From Rhynchopus euleeides (Eukaryota > Euglenozoa > Diplonemea > Diplonemida > Diplonemidae): a DNA stretch of 64,000 nt. Each line of letters starts with the position of its first letter. The first letter of the stretch is position 1. Position numbers and translations under genes: made by a program. This document shows positions 45,960 through 56,216 of the stretch, piece after piece. Under the pieces are notes generated by a model that worked only from the letters and a program-made list of their open reading frames with translations, was not told the DNA's origin and ran no database searches. The stretch is from positions 2,046,001-2,110,000 of the forward strand of contig OY723283.1 of assembly GCA_963210315.1 (NCBI GenBank), given 5' to 3'.

Positions 45960-47545
45960 GGCTCCTGCGCTGCTCACCTGGCCTCCCCCGGGCGGGCTGG
46001 GCATGGTAGTGGTGGTGGAGCTCGGCGAGGTGCGCCCTCGTCTCCTCCGCGACTGCCCGCTGTGATTCAGCGAGCTCGGCGCGCATCCCCTCCAGGTGCC
46101 GCCGCCCGTCCGCCACCATTGCCTGCTGGGCGTCATTGCCCACGCGCTGCCTGCTCAGCTCCTCCCGGAGCTCGCCCAGCTGCTGCTCGCTCGCAGCCCG
46201 CAGGCCGTCAGCAGTCGCCTGCGCTGTCGCCTGCACGTCGGCGAGGGCGGCTGTCAGGCGCGCGTCCGCCTGGGCTTGGCTGAGGCGCCCCTCCTGCGAC
46301 GGCGGCCAACCGCGACAGCAGCTCCACCCCTTTCTGCTGCTGCTCACCTAGCGCGGCCGTGATGCGGGCGACCTCCGCCTGTCCCGCGCTGCTCACCCGC
46401 TTCTGTTCGTCCTTGAAGGACTTGAACTCCTTGCGGAGGCCGCTCATGCCCGTCTGCAGGGACTTCGCCTGGAGCTGGGGCAGTGCCTGCTGTGCCTCCC
46501 CCACGCTCCCCTGCAGCCCCAGCATGGCTTCCCGGGCCCCCTGCACCTCCGCGAGCAGGGCGTGGCGGTGCTCCTCGCTCTGGTCGTGGCGGGTGGTGTG
46601 CTGCTGCAGCTGCTCCCGCACTGCCCGAAGGCTCGCCTCCAGCTTCGCCGCCCTCCCGCCGAGGGCCTCACCCCTGCGGCGCTCTTCCCCGAGGCCGCTC
46701 TCCGCGTCCTTGCGCAGGCCAACAAGCAGGCCGCGCAGCTCCCCGTGCACTCGGGCGTGCTCCACGCCCTGCCCCTCCAGCTGCGCCTTCAGCTCGCGCA
46801 CAGCCTTCGGTGTGCCAGGCTGGGGGGGAGTCGCGGCGGGACGCTCCTGGAGGTCGTCCAGCTGGCGCTGCTGGGCTGCCAGGCGCTGCAGGAGCTCATC
46901 CTGCCGGGCCTGCTGCTCCCCGAGCTGCTGCTGGAGTCGCCGTACCTCGGCGCGCTCCCCCTGCGCGGCTGCCCTCTGCTCCCCAAGCTCCTGTTGAAGT
47001 CGCCGCACTTCGGCGCGCTCCCCTTGCGTGGCCGCCTGCTGGTGGCCTTGTTGTGTAGCGAGTTGTTGCTCAAGGCGCTGTCGCTGCTGGTCCTGCTGCC
47101 TCTGCTGCTCCTTGAGCAGATCGTGCAGGCGCTGCACCTCCTGCTGCAGCGCGGGTACGCCGTCCTGCGTGGGGGCGCCGGCGCCAGGGTCGGCTGCGGT
47201 GGCGGCGGCGGTGGTTGCGGCGGGGTCGTGGCCGAGGGCCACCAGGCGGCGGCCCAGACGCTCCAGGTCCTTCTGGAGCCGCTCCACACGCTGGCGGGCC
47301 TGCTGCGCGGCCGCCGCGGCGCCACCCCCGCGTCCGGTCTTCCCCAGGTGCGTCCTGGACTTGGCGGCCCGGCCCGCCTTCGCCGCCGCCTCGCGCTCTT
47401 CCCGCACTCTGGCCTGGAGGCCGTCGTACCGCCTCTTGAGGCGGTCCAGCTCCTCTCCCTTCTTCCGCTCCTCCGCCTGTCGCCGCTTCTCCTCCTCCAG
47501 CAGCGCTGTGTCCGTGAGGGCCACGGCCTTGCCGTTCACCTGCAC
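45960..47545 (-). pseudogene. Retroelement ORF1-like coiled-coil protein, frameshifted
   Basis: A long Glu/Gln/Arg-rich coiled coil (LEEEKRRQAEERKK, repeated RAEVRRLQQELGEQ heptads, about 430 residues) runs from 47,545 to about 46,300, then continues in another frame (QEGRLSQAQADARL to ETRAHLAELHHHYH) to about 45,990. The shift is near 46,300. Position 5' of the OTU/APE/RT part and the lack of any other domain fit a multimerising ORF1 product. Its true 5' end may have been cut by element D, because the frame is open up to the G run at 47,567. Confidence 0.6.
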
Positions 47546-47583
47546 CGACCATGGGGGGGTGCCAGAGGGGGGGGGGGGGGGTA

Positions 47584-47943
47584 GGGGGGGTCAAATGGGG
47601 GTGACAAACACGATTTTTCAAAAAACCGGCGCAGAGGCCCCAAAGCCCCCGTAAACCCTCCAAACCCCCCCAGATCGGTCCGGAAACCCATCGAACCCCA
47701 CTTTTCCACCATTCCGGGCACCTCAGGTGCCCGAATTGGGGTACCTAAATTTTGTGCCACCGTTTGGTACCGTACAGTGCCACTGTGTGGGAGGTTGGAA
47801 AAGAAAATGCCCCAACACACCACATCTGAGGGTTGCAATGCATGTTGCTTGCCAACCACGTCATCCGGTGGGTGTCAGGCGCTATGTAGGTGGCATTAGC
47901 CAGGTCTTCGATGTGTTCTGGCTTGTATATATACCTCCCTGCC
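47584..47943 (+). repeat. TIR of element D, left
   Basis: Inverted repeat of 48,361-48,730, ending internally at TATATATACCTCCCTGCC. It includes a CGGGCACCTCAGGTGCCCG palindrome. Confidence 0.92.
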
Positions 47944-48360
47944 TGCGGCACAGGCACTGCCTTTGTCCCCCACACCAGCCACAGAGAGCGTATTGTACTC
48001 GGTCCACGGTTGCTGATTCATTGTGATGCGTTGTATCCTCGAGTGAACGTCACACACTAGTGGCACCACCACCCGCCATCCGAGAGCTGTATTGACTTTG
48101 CGCGCTTCCGTTGTATTCACCTCGCCACGCATATTGCACCGTTCAGTACCAGTGCTCTTGGGCCAGGCAAAGTAGACCGCAGCAACTACCAATTCTGGCA
48201 CAATGGGTACCACGACAGCGCACTTCATGTGTTCCCGGAATGTACAGCTCGTGTTGCAACAGTCGTTGTCAACACATCCCGGTTGTGGAGCACTGCTGCA
48301 CAGGAATCACACGACCATCTGGACTGTTCCGTACCTACAGGCAGCCTCCCGGTGCATGGT

Positions 48361-48730
48361 GGCAGGGAGGTATATATACAAGCCAGAACACATCGAAGAC
48401 CTGGCTAATGCCACCTACATAGCGCCTGACACCCACCGGATGACGTGGTTGGCAAGCAACATGCATTGCAACCCTCAGATGTGGTGTGTTGGGGCATTTT
48501 CTTTTCCAACCTCCCACACAGTGGCACTGTACGGTACCAAACGGTGGCACAAAATTTAGGTACCCCAATTCGGGCACCTGAGGTGCCCGGAATGGTGGAA
48601 AAGTGGGGTTCGATGGGTTTCCGGACCGATCTGGGGGGGTTTGGAGGGTTTACGGGGGCTTTGGGGCCTCTGCGCTGGTTTTTTGAAAAATCGTGTTTGT
48701 CCACGTAAAAGGGTGGCATTTGACCCCCCC
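48361..48730 (-). repeat. TIR of element D, right
   Basis: Reverse complement of the left arm with one small divergent patch near the outer end. Confidence 0.92.
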
Positions 48731-51224
48731 TAGGGGGGGGGGGGGCTGTCCGCGATGATGACGGCTACACTAAGAGTGCTGGCGCGATGGTGCAGAGAGC
48801 ATCTCCGGATGACCCCCACCTCTGCCATCCCCAGAACAGCCCCTACATTTTCCCTGGAGGAAGATGATGAAGGTTCGAGAGGCACGGGGCAATTCGAACT
48901 GCCGTTGTGCCACCTCTGAGGCTTGGAGAAAGTCCCGGTACCGCTCGAAATTTTTTTTTGTTAAGCACATTAAGCACACTCGTGTGAGCGGAAAGCGCCC
49001 CACCACAGCTGCAACCAAACGTGCTCTATACACTAACCCCACCCTTCATCAGGCTCAGGGTGTGATCAGTTCAGGGTTTTGTGTGTAGAAGCGTCAACGC
49101 AACAAACAAAAGGAAATTCATCAGAGCGGTTGTAGCTGTGAAGTGATAGGGCGCTTTGTTGAAATGGGTCTCCCAGCTAGGGGCCACCCAACTCCCCAGC
49201 TTTTTTTTTGCTTCCGAGTGTGTGCGTTTCACCACAACCTCTCCCCTCCCCATTCCCCCGTGTTGAGTGACATGTGTCGATAGTGTTCCATTTCTTCCGA
49301 TTGACCCAAATTTCGCCCATTTTGGCCCGCACCAGCCCTCACTTTTTTGCACCGGATAGCGAAGACCCCCAAAGAGAAAAATTCCATCTGCAGAACGAAT
49401 GTTTAAAAAAAACAGAACAGAATGAACCCCCGCTGTACTTACCACAGAAAAAAATGCAAAAAAACAAGTCAACAACAACAGCAACAACAACACAACATGT
49501 GAGTCAGAGCTGGCGATACCCGCACCGTCAGCTCTCTCGGTATCAAAAAGAGAGAACGGCTCTCCCTGACGCCGATGTCAAAAAAAATAAGTTCAGGGGG
49601 GGTCTTCGCTCCATCCGCCAAAAAAAACCAAAAAAAACCGGAAAAACCCCGTGAAAAAGTCGGAAAAAAAGAGTGTGGGGAGTTGGGTCCAGTTTAGCAA
49701 AGTGAGCTTATTTTTCGAAAATTGAAAAATTGGGGACACCAAAAGTCCCCAGAAAAGTCTTCGACTTGGCCCGCAGAGTAATTTTTTTTTGGTGAAAAAC
49801 GATTTCAACAGTTGTCCAACAGTTGCTGTACAAGACGGCACACCGTTCTCTGCGCATGGGCTGCTGCACGTGAATCATTTGGATGTCCGAGGGGCTATCG
49901 GAACGAGGAGGGCCACGAGCCTGAACTACCCGCCAGCAGTGATCCCGTGCCAGGGCTGGCAGGGGGCCGCGGCCCCACCTCCCTTTTTCTGTAATTGTTT
50001 GGGAGGGTGGGCCGCCAGGGGTGGCATGGCCCTACCCTCGGCCCTACCTCCCGGGTCAGATTTTGGGGCTTTGGGTTCGGCCTTGTGGCCGAGTTTTCAT
50101 GCGCCGCAGCGTATGAAAACCCAACGGCATGCTGGGGGCTTGATGGTGTTCATCGAAGCGCACCTCATCATGCCCCAAGCGAAGGACCATCCCCGCCTGG
50201 AATGTGCAACAGCACCAACCGGTGTGGGGACTAGCCTTCGAAGACTTTCAGGATGTTCACTACCGTGGCGGCGGCTGGGGGGCTGGATTTCTGATTTTTG
50301 ATCGAGCAGGACGACCAAAGGCAGCAACATCCGGTGCCTCTCGAATTGGGTGAAAATGTTCTGTGGCCGTGCATTCGATCCTGTTTGCATCATACCACGG
50401 GAAGTCGGGGCGGGGTTGGGCTGCACTTTTTTTCTCGCGAGCTCGGCCACCCTGTGCCCGACTTCTTTTTTGGTTTGCCCGACCCCCAGCGAGATCACTG
50501 GCAGCCAGACCTTGTTCAACATAAACAGCAGACAAGAGAGCAGAATGGAGTGTGGGGCAGCTGCCGTGCTCCCACACATAAACATCGCACCTCTCGCGCT
50601 GCCTGCACGAAAGGGACGGGTAACCTGCAGGTCACCCACAGCAGCCTACTGCCTACGTTCTATACAAGATCAGCGCCGACCACACGAAAGGCTGTTCGAC
50701 CTGCGGCGCAACAACAAGCTCCGGTGGGAACAGAACTGAGCGGCAACAGGATGCAATGCAGGCCCACATCCGTTGCCCTGCGGCAAGAGCAGTCACATCG
50801 ATATCGTTGACAGGGCCTGCCCACTGGTGTGTGACGGGGTGACCTACAGATGGTGACCTGGCCCACGGCAGAACACCTGGGTCGGGGGATGGCTGCGACT
50901 GGGCATTACCTAACTCTTCATGATGCAGGACTGCGGACAAATGGTCCAAGAGAGCAAGTATGGCTCCCGCTCAGCTCTCACTGAAGTTGAACCAGATGCA
51001 AGTGGCGGGAGGAGGAGGGGGTCCCGGGGGAGGACACACCGGCCGGCAACCCACGAGGACTGGCCCGTCCCAGTCGACAGAAGAACAAAGCAGGAACACG
51101 GACTCACATGAAACGACATACTGAAGTGTGGGAGGAGGAGGCGAGCACAAAAGGGCGTCGGCTACCGCACGCCCTTTGGGCGCAGCCGACGACGACCGAA
51201 CCGGCCACCGGCCGGGAGGTGCGT

Positions 51225-51290
51225 GTGGCGTGGGGGGCGAAGCCCCCCACGCAAGGGGGGTCCGGGGGGCGAAGCCCCCCGGAAAAAAAT
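51225..51290. repeat. Hairpin cluster with GCGAAGCCCCCC
   Basis: Two inverted copies: GTGGGGGGCGAAGCCCCCCAC and then GGGGGGCGAAGCCCCCC, the loop region being CGAA. Very stable stem-loops, possibly transposon ends or structured RNA signals. Confidence 0.8.
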
Positions 51291-51504
51291 TTGGGGTTTT
51301 TTGGCCTATTTTTGGCCATTTTCCGCTGCATTTGTTTGATTTTGGGTCGGGAAAGGTATGGCCAGGAAGTGGGAAAAATTGAGGAAAAAGTCGGAAATTT
51401 TCAGGTTTGCCCATATAAACCATGGGTCACAGATTCCGATTTTTGGGTCAGACTCCAAGTTTGACACAAGGGAAAATAGGCAAAAATTTTCACCTATTTT
51501 TGGT

Positions 51505-51660
51505 CACCTAAGGGGGGGGGCTTCGCTCCGGGTCACTGACCCAAGCTGACCCAGATTGACCCGGAGCGAAGCCCCCCATTTTCCTAAGGTGAAAAACCCC
51601 AGGGTGACCCAAATTGACCCAAGTTGACCCAAATTGACCCGGAGCGAAGACCCCCAGGCC
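51505..51660. repeat. GGGGCTTCGCTCC / GGAGCGAAGCCCC inverted repeats with TTGACCCAAA units
   Basis: GGGCTTCGCTCCGGGTCA (51,517 on) is matched by TTGACCCGGAGCGAAGCCCC (51,557 on) and a second copy at about 51,636-51,652. TTGACCCAA(A/G) units are repeated between them. Confidence 0.7.
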
Positions 51661-52802
51661 CTTTCTTTAAAACTCTACCCCTTTGTCGGCACAGGTTCCA
51701 CCGCAATGCCATTGGGGGGTATGTTTCTTCAGTGCCCACAAGCTACACAGCTTGTGGGAATTACAATGCGACAGGCCGGGTGTGCCGCCGGTTGTCATGG
51801 CCTGTTCATGGCAAACAAGTCAAGGCCACCTAGTCCCCACCCCCCCTCCCATCCCGACCTGACACGCCCCAGCAAGGAGTCACACGCCACCCACAGCGTC
51901 CCGTCCCCCCACCCCCCACTCCATGGCTTTCTCACAACTCCTCACAAACACGGTGTTAGTTCGTCTCTTCCCGTCTGCCGGTCCCTCCCGGTGTGTGGTC
52001 TTTCGAGAGGAAACCGCAGAAGATACGTAGCAGTGGACAGATCATGCGCTTGGAAAATGCCCTTGGAAACACAGGGCAAATCGCCTCCGACACGCCGTTC
52101 GGTTGAGCTAGACTCGGTCAGAAAGCAATCAATCACTTGACCGGAAGGCTGTGGGCTGTGTTCAGCGGTTCGAAATGTTGTGAAGTGGAGCTGTGCCGAC
52201 ACTGCCCTATCAAGAATTCAACACCTCATCTCTCCCCTTTGGCTCTTTGTGATTCGCTTGTATTTGCATCATTTTCCAAAGGGCACGATATCCGTGACTG
52301 AAGGGTGGCTTCGCTGTGCAGAAAACAGGGCTTTCTCTGGAAAAGACGAGGGACACTACACAGCTCCACACAACGAAGGCCTTGCAGTGTTGAGGAGCGG
52401 GAGAGAGAGGGGGAGGTAGGGGACGGTCGGATGCACGGAGAGGCTGTCATCTGTACAACAAAAGCTTTGAAAAATATGGGAGGGGGGGGGGATGTTCGGG
52501 TGGAGGAGAGGAGGTGGGGGGGGCAGAACGTGTCTCTCGAACCTAGAGATCACAGCGGCCTCCCCCGACCCCCGGCCAAATCGAGGGAGAAGGGGAGGTG
52601 CCGTGGGGCACGCAGGGCAATGTGTACGGAGGGGAAAGTGGGTGGTGTCGACGCGCCAAAGAGATCCTGCCATAATCCCCACTCGCAGATGCCGGCCCCC
52701 CTTGCCCCACCGGCGGTCCCACTCCCCCGATGTGATTTCGAAGGGTAGCCCTGTACAATATGCATGGCATATTTGACACCAATACACAGGTCTGACACAA
52801 CA

Positions 52803-54105
52803 ATGATGCAGCTCGCAGCGGCTGCCGCGCTCCTGGCATTGGCAGCAGAGCCGCAGTGCCCCACAGACCCTGAATGTCATAATGTGCTCGAATTTGATTT
52901 TTGACAGCTGCCACGACTACTCGCCGGACGGGCACATCGACCTGGGCGGAGGGATGTGGGGAGGTCACTGCGCGGGTGTGGTGCAAGCGACTACGCGGTC
53001 GGGAACAAGAGCTTCGCAGGAAATATTCTCATCGTCGGGCGAGGGACGTGCGGGTACACCATGAAGGTGGCTCAGGCTCAGGCATCTGGTGCGGCGATGC
53101 TGTTCGTCGCCGACTGCTCCATCTACTACGGGTGGCGCAGGATGTACGGGTCGAGTGCAGGGATCGAGAACTTCCCTGCGTTCCACACAGCACGTGCCGA
53201 GATGGACTTCATATTGGATGCCCTCGACAACGGGGTGAAGGTGAAGGGGAAGTTCCGGTACGAATGCAACCCTGTGCCTGACGACCTGCTGGAGAACCTG
53301 CAGGACTGCATGGAGCTGCAGCTGCCGGGTGCTGACAAGCTGTGCATGCTGGGGAACCACCTGCGCCCACGCAAGGAGGAGAACCTGATGGACTTCTCGC
53401 CGGCCTGGGAGCTGCCGTACAACGCGCAGAAGGACGAGATTGTGTAGGCCACAGAGCTGGGGTGCTCTGCGTCGGACTGGGTCGGGCTCGACGGCCCTGC
53501 TGGTGCCTGACTGAGACGTGGCGCTGCACCCTTTTCAGCACGGTGCGGCATGCACAGGCTGCAGGTGTGAAGGCGTGCATCCTGGTCACAGCACCGTACT
53601 ACTTCCGCTACTGGAAGGTCCGTGCCTCCTCGCACACAATCAACATCCCTGTGCACGTCATGCACGACTAATCTGCACCAAAGCTGCGGGCGTTTGTCGA
53701 CAGCGGAGGCGGGCCGCACATCCCAGGCATCGGGTACTCTCTGGACGCAATTCCTGCGTGAGGAGCAGCTTCCCACCGACCCTCCGACACCCGCACCGCT
53801 GACACCGCTTGTGATCGACAACAGGCCGAAGCTGGACACATGCCGACTTCGAGATGTTGGGTGGTGTCGTTGTGTGCCTTGTCGTGGTGTGTCTGGAGGT
53901 GGTGCTGCTTGCGGTGCTGTTCTGGAAGCAGAGCCGGGATGGTGCAGCTTCGTGCAGGTGCACAGCTTCAGCATCCCACTCAAAGTGGCCGGCATGCTTT
54001 TTTTCGTGCAATGACTGCCTCTTCCGATTTTACGAAAGCAAGCCCGAATCACGCCCCATCTTCACCCTGCCCCCCGTGTGTGCTCAACGAACATCCTCCC
54101 GATGA
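52803..54105 (+). CDS. PA-domain type I membrane protein, multi-exon, 3' part unresolved
   Basis: Reconstructed exons: 52803-52855 (signal peptide MMQLAAAAALLALAAEP), 52908-52963, 53020-53443, 53539-about 53650, about 53684-53757 and 53832 onward. Introns of 52, 56, 95 and 74 bp are all GT-AG and each restores frame. Exon 3 holds a protease-associated (PA) domain: NILIVGRGTCGYTMKVAQAQ, GAAMLFVAD, then FPAFHTARAEMDFILDAL. Exons 4-5 read like a second PA half: VRHAQAAGVKACILVTAPYY, INIPVHVM, KLRAFVDSG. The last exon gives ADFEMLGG followed by a 20-residue membrane span (VVVCLVVVCLEVVLLAVLFW) and a basic stop-transfer KQSRDG. An in-frame TAA (about 53,669) interrupts the second PA half; a small intron ending at 53,683, a nonsense mutation or an assembly error could explain it. 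The C-terminus is uncertain. PA domains usually serve in cargo or substrate binding in the secretory pathway. Confidence 0.65.
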
Positions 54106-54412
54106 TGAATGTGGATATCTTGCCTCTTCGATGCTGGGATGGGGGAGAGTGATTGTGCATTCGCCTTGATGACGACTCCTTTCCAGGGGCACCGCCAGCG
54201 ACGCACTTAAGAAAGTGCCTGCAAAACCCGAAAAATTGAACAGAAGCCGTACGGCTTGTATTTGAACCCCCCCAGTAAGATGCAAATGTGATTGCAGAAT
54301 GCCCTTCGCACGATGTGCACATCACTCCACACGAACTATCCTGTCACAACTATCCCGTAAACGGCCATAGTTGTTGAAACAAAATACAGCAGCAGTCTCT
54401 CGAGTCTTCCTT

Positions 54413-54778
54413 TCAGATGATTTTTGCATTGATCGCTTCCACCGGGGGGTCCTCCGAGAGGGACAGGGAGTCGGGATCCCGAGTGTCCCCCGGGGGATTG
54501 TCGCGATGTTGCTCCATCGCGCACATCGGGCACACCCACGTCGGTTCCCCCAAACCCTGCACAAAATCCCCAGACACGTTTTTCGGGAGGAAAGCCCGGA
54601 TGCAGGTCTTACAGGCCGCCCGCCCGCAAGTGCTGCAATGGCCCCTTCCCCGCGAGGTGTGCTCCGCCTGGCAGTGTGGCGTGAACACGCAGGTGTCCAC
54701 TGCCACTTCCGGATCCCCGTACCCCGTCACGACTGGCACCCCCAACCAGTCCATGTCGTGGGGGTGCATGTCCGACAT
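54413..54778 (-). CDS. Small treble-clef-like zinc-finger protein
   Basis: The ORF is 121 codons on the - strand, the only supported non-transposon frame on that strand. Metal-binding pattern: C30-x5-C36-x3-H40-x6-H47-C48-x2-C51-x4-C56-x2-C59-x23-C83-x2-C86. This arrangement and the WVCPMC end resemble FYVE/PHD/RING-type cross-brace fingers, without an exact match to any. The start ATG lies 2 bp from the minisatellite at 54,780; the frame continues upstream through repeat units, so the true start or an upstream exon could lie further right. The tail is acidic and Ser/Pro-rich. It may be a host gene, or a domestic or dead transposon part; its orientation against the host array favours caution. 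Confidence 0.45.
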   Translation of the reverse strand: MSDMHPHDMDWLGVPVVTGYGDPEVAVDTCVFTPHCQAEHTSRGRGHCSTCGRAACKTCIRAFLPKNVSGDFVQGLGEPTWVCPMCAMEQHRDNPPGDTRDPDSLSLSEDPPVEAINAKII

Positions 54779-54779
54779 G

Positions 54780-55485
54780 GGTGATCTAGCACCTGCGTCG
54801 AGTCTGCTCTGATCGCTCTGTCGTAGAAAAATTCGGTGATCTAGCACCTGCGTCGAAGTCTGCTCTGGTCGCTCTGTGGTAAAAAGCGGTGATCTAGCAC
54901 CTACGTCGAGTCTGCTCTGATCGCTCTGTCGTAAAAAACTCGGTGATTTAGCACCTGCGTCGAAGTCTGCTCTGGTCGCTCTGTGGTAAAAGGGGTGATC
55001 TAGCACCTACGTCGAGTCTGCTCTGATCGCTCTGTCGTAAAAAATTCGGTGATCTAGCACCTGCGTCGAAGTCTGCTCTGGTCGCTCTGTGGTAAAAGGG
55101 GTGATCTAGCACCTACGTCGAGTCTGCTCTGATCGCTCTGTCGTAAAAAATTCGGTGATCTAGCACCTGCGTCGAAGTCTGCTCTGGTCGCTCTGTGGTA
55201 AAAGGCGGTGATCTAGCACCTACGTCGAGTCTGCTCTGATCGCTCTGTCGTAAAAAATTCGGTGATCTAGCACCTGCGTCGAAGTCTGCTCTGGTCGCTC
55301 TGTGGTAAAAGGCGGTGATCTAGCACCTACGTCGAGTCTGCTCTGATCGCTCTGTCGTAAAAAATTCGGTGATCTAGCACCTGCGTCGAAGTCTGCTCTG
55401 GTCGCTCTGTGGTAAAAGGCGGTGATCTAGCACCTGCGTCGAAGTCTGCTCTGGTCGCTCTGTCGTAACAAACCGTGATCTAGCA
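54780..55485. repeat. Dimeric minisatellite, about 13 units of 52-55 bp
   Basis: Each unit starts GTGATCTAGCACCT(G/A)CGTCGA. Two types alternate: one reads GAGTCTGCTCTGATCGCTCTG with GTCGTAAAAAATTC; the other GAAGTCTGCTCTGGTCGCTCTG with GTGGTAAAAG. The real period is thus a dimer of about 107 bp. The last units break the alternation (two of the second type in a row near 55,370-55,475). Confidence 0.95.
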
Positions 55486-56196
55486 CGCACTGTTTTCTGC
55501 CTGGAAACGCCTGATCGCGAGTTGGCGATTAGTAAATCGCTTTTTTTTTTTTTTTTTTCTCGCTGGCGCTAGTGATGTCGGCTGGCAGAAAAAACACACA
55601 ACAAAACCCCCCCCCCCCCCCCCCGCGTGTCGAGTGACCTTACCTGTCTGAAGTACAGAAAATGTGTCGGGTTGGGTGGAGCATACACACACACATACAC
55701 ATATGTTCACACAACACAGGGCAAACCGCACAAACGTGTTCACACATCCGGCATCCTATGCGAAATACCCGCCGCTCCCCGGGAGCTGTTGCGGGAACCA
55801 TCTGCTCTTCCGACCCACCGAGACTCTTGCCGTATTTTCTCTACCACACGGGGTGTGTTTTACCAAAAAAACACACCAAGGAAAATGACGTGACACAGGT
55901 CGCGAGAACAAACGCTGTGCCACCTGCCTTGTTTCAGTGTCCCTGGGTCTGCGGAGGACAAGGTGCCAGGCAACCTCTCCGCACTTCTCCTTATCATTGT
56001 GCTCAATTGGCCGTACCCCTGCCCTTCTGCATCCGTGTCACACCAAGCACCCCCCCACCCCGCCAACGGTAGTTCCACCCCACCCCCCTCCACCCAACGT
56101 AACTTGACTGTGTGGTGCCATCCTCAATATTCGCTGTTCCTGCATCTTCTTTGTGTTTCGTACAGTTTCCACCCACCCACCCTCTTCAAACATCAG
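55486..56196. other. Intergenic with T and C homopolymers
   Basis: It contains an 18-base T run (55,541-55,558) and an 18-base C run (55,607-55,624) that carries no TA and no inserted element. A CT/CA-rich tract ending in AG at 56,195-56,196 lies 20 nt before the next gene. Confidence 0.6.
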
Positions 56197-56216
56197 GAGC
56201 TCACGTAGCCACAAAA

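Larger units (their letters stand above)
43352..47560 (-). mobile_element. Decayed non-LTR retrotransposon (LINE-like)
   Basis: Read on the - strand from 47.55 to 43.35 kb: a coiled-coil protein, a Gln/Asn/Pro-rich linker, an OTU-type cysteine protease domain, the C-terminal end of an AP-endonuclease domain, a linker, and the first part of a reverse transcriptase that stops at the 31-bp array. Frame changes in the coiled coil, the OTU domain and on both sides of the APE-RT linker, plus the missing body of the endonuclease and the missing catalytic half of the RT, show it is dead. Element D sits directly before its 5' part. The RT region resembles non-LTR elements known from dinoflagellates and other protists (memory, not a search). 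Confidence 0.8.
47582..48732. mobile_element. TIR element D (1,147 bp, 360-bp TIRs)
   Basis: Inverted arms 47,584-47,943 and 48,361-48,730 start with seven G then TCAAATG and end CATTTGA then seven C. TA lies outside each end (47,582-47,583 and 48,731-48,732). The left TA is preceded by 15 G and the right TA is followed by 13 G, in the same orientation, so the original target was a G-run interrupted by TA. About 417 bp of unique interior holds a - strand frame (47,896-48,228) with no recognised domain. The terminal sequence matches element B (seven G, TCA), so the two belong to one superfamily. Confidence 0.85.
48746..52789. other. Long gene-free stretch with G/C hairpins
   Basis: No gene is supported. 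A - strand frame (49,042-48,770) has some coding character (FERYRDFLQASEVAQRQFEL) and could be a retroelement relic upstream of element D. A-rich sequence with CAACAACAA repeats occurs at 49,370-49,700. Perfect or near-perfect G/C palindromes lie at 51,225-51,290 and 51,505-51,660. A CA-rich acceptor (AG at 52,788-52,789) precedes the next gene by 13 nt. Confidence 0.5.

Noticed and set aside
47567..48745. G runs as part of the terminal inverted repeats of element D
   Set aside because: The runs outside both TA sites are G on the same strand. Inverted repeats would require G on one side and C on the other.
48860..48930. tRNA on the - strand (CAGTTCGAATTGCC)
   Set aside because: The T-stem does not pair and there is no D arm or acceptor stem.
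50097..50810. Candidate genes on either strand near 50.1-50.8 kb
   Set aside because: Frames of 98-180 codons overlap on both strands with mixed codon use and no domain. Not enough to call one.
52956..53020. Apparent frameshift in the PA-domain gene
   Set aside because: A 56-bp GT-AG intron (52,964-53,019) removes it and joins GGGMWG to GNILIVGRG in frame.
54780..55485. CRISPR-like array
   Set aside because: Whole 52-55-bp units repeat with an alternating dimer pattern and no unique spacers.
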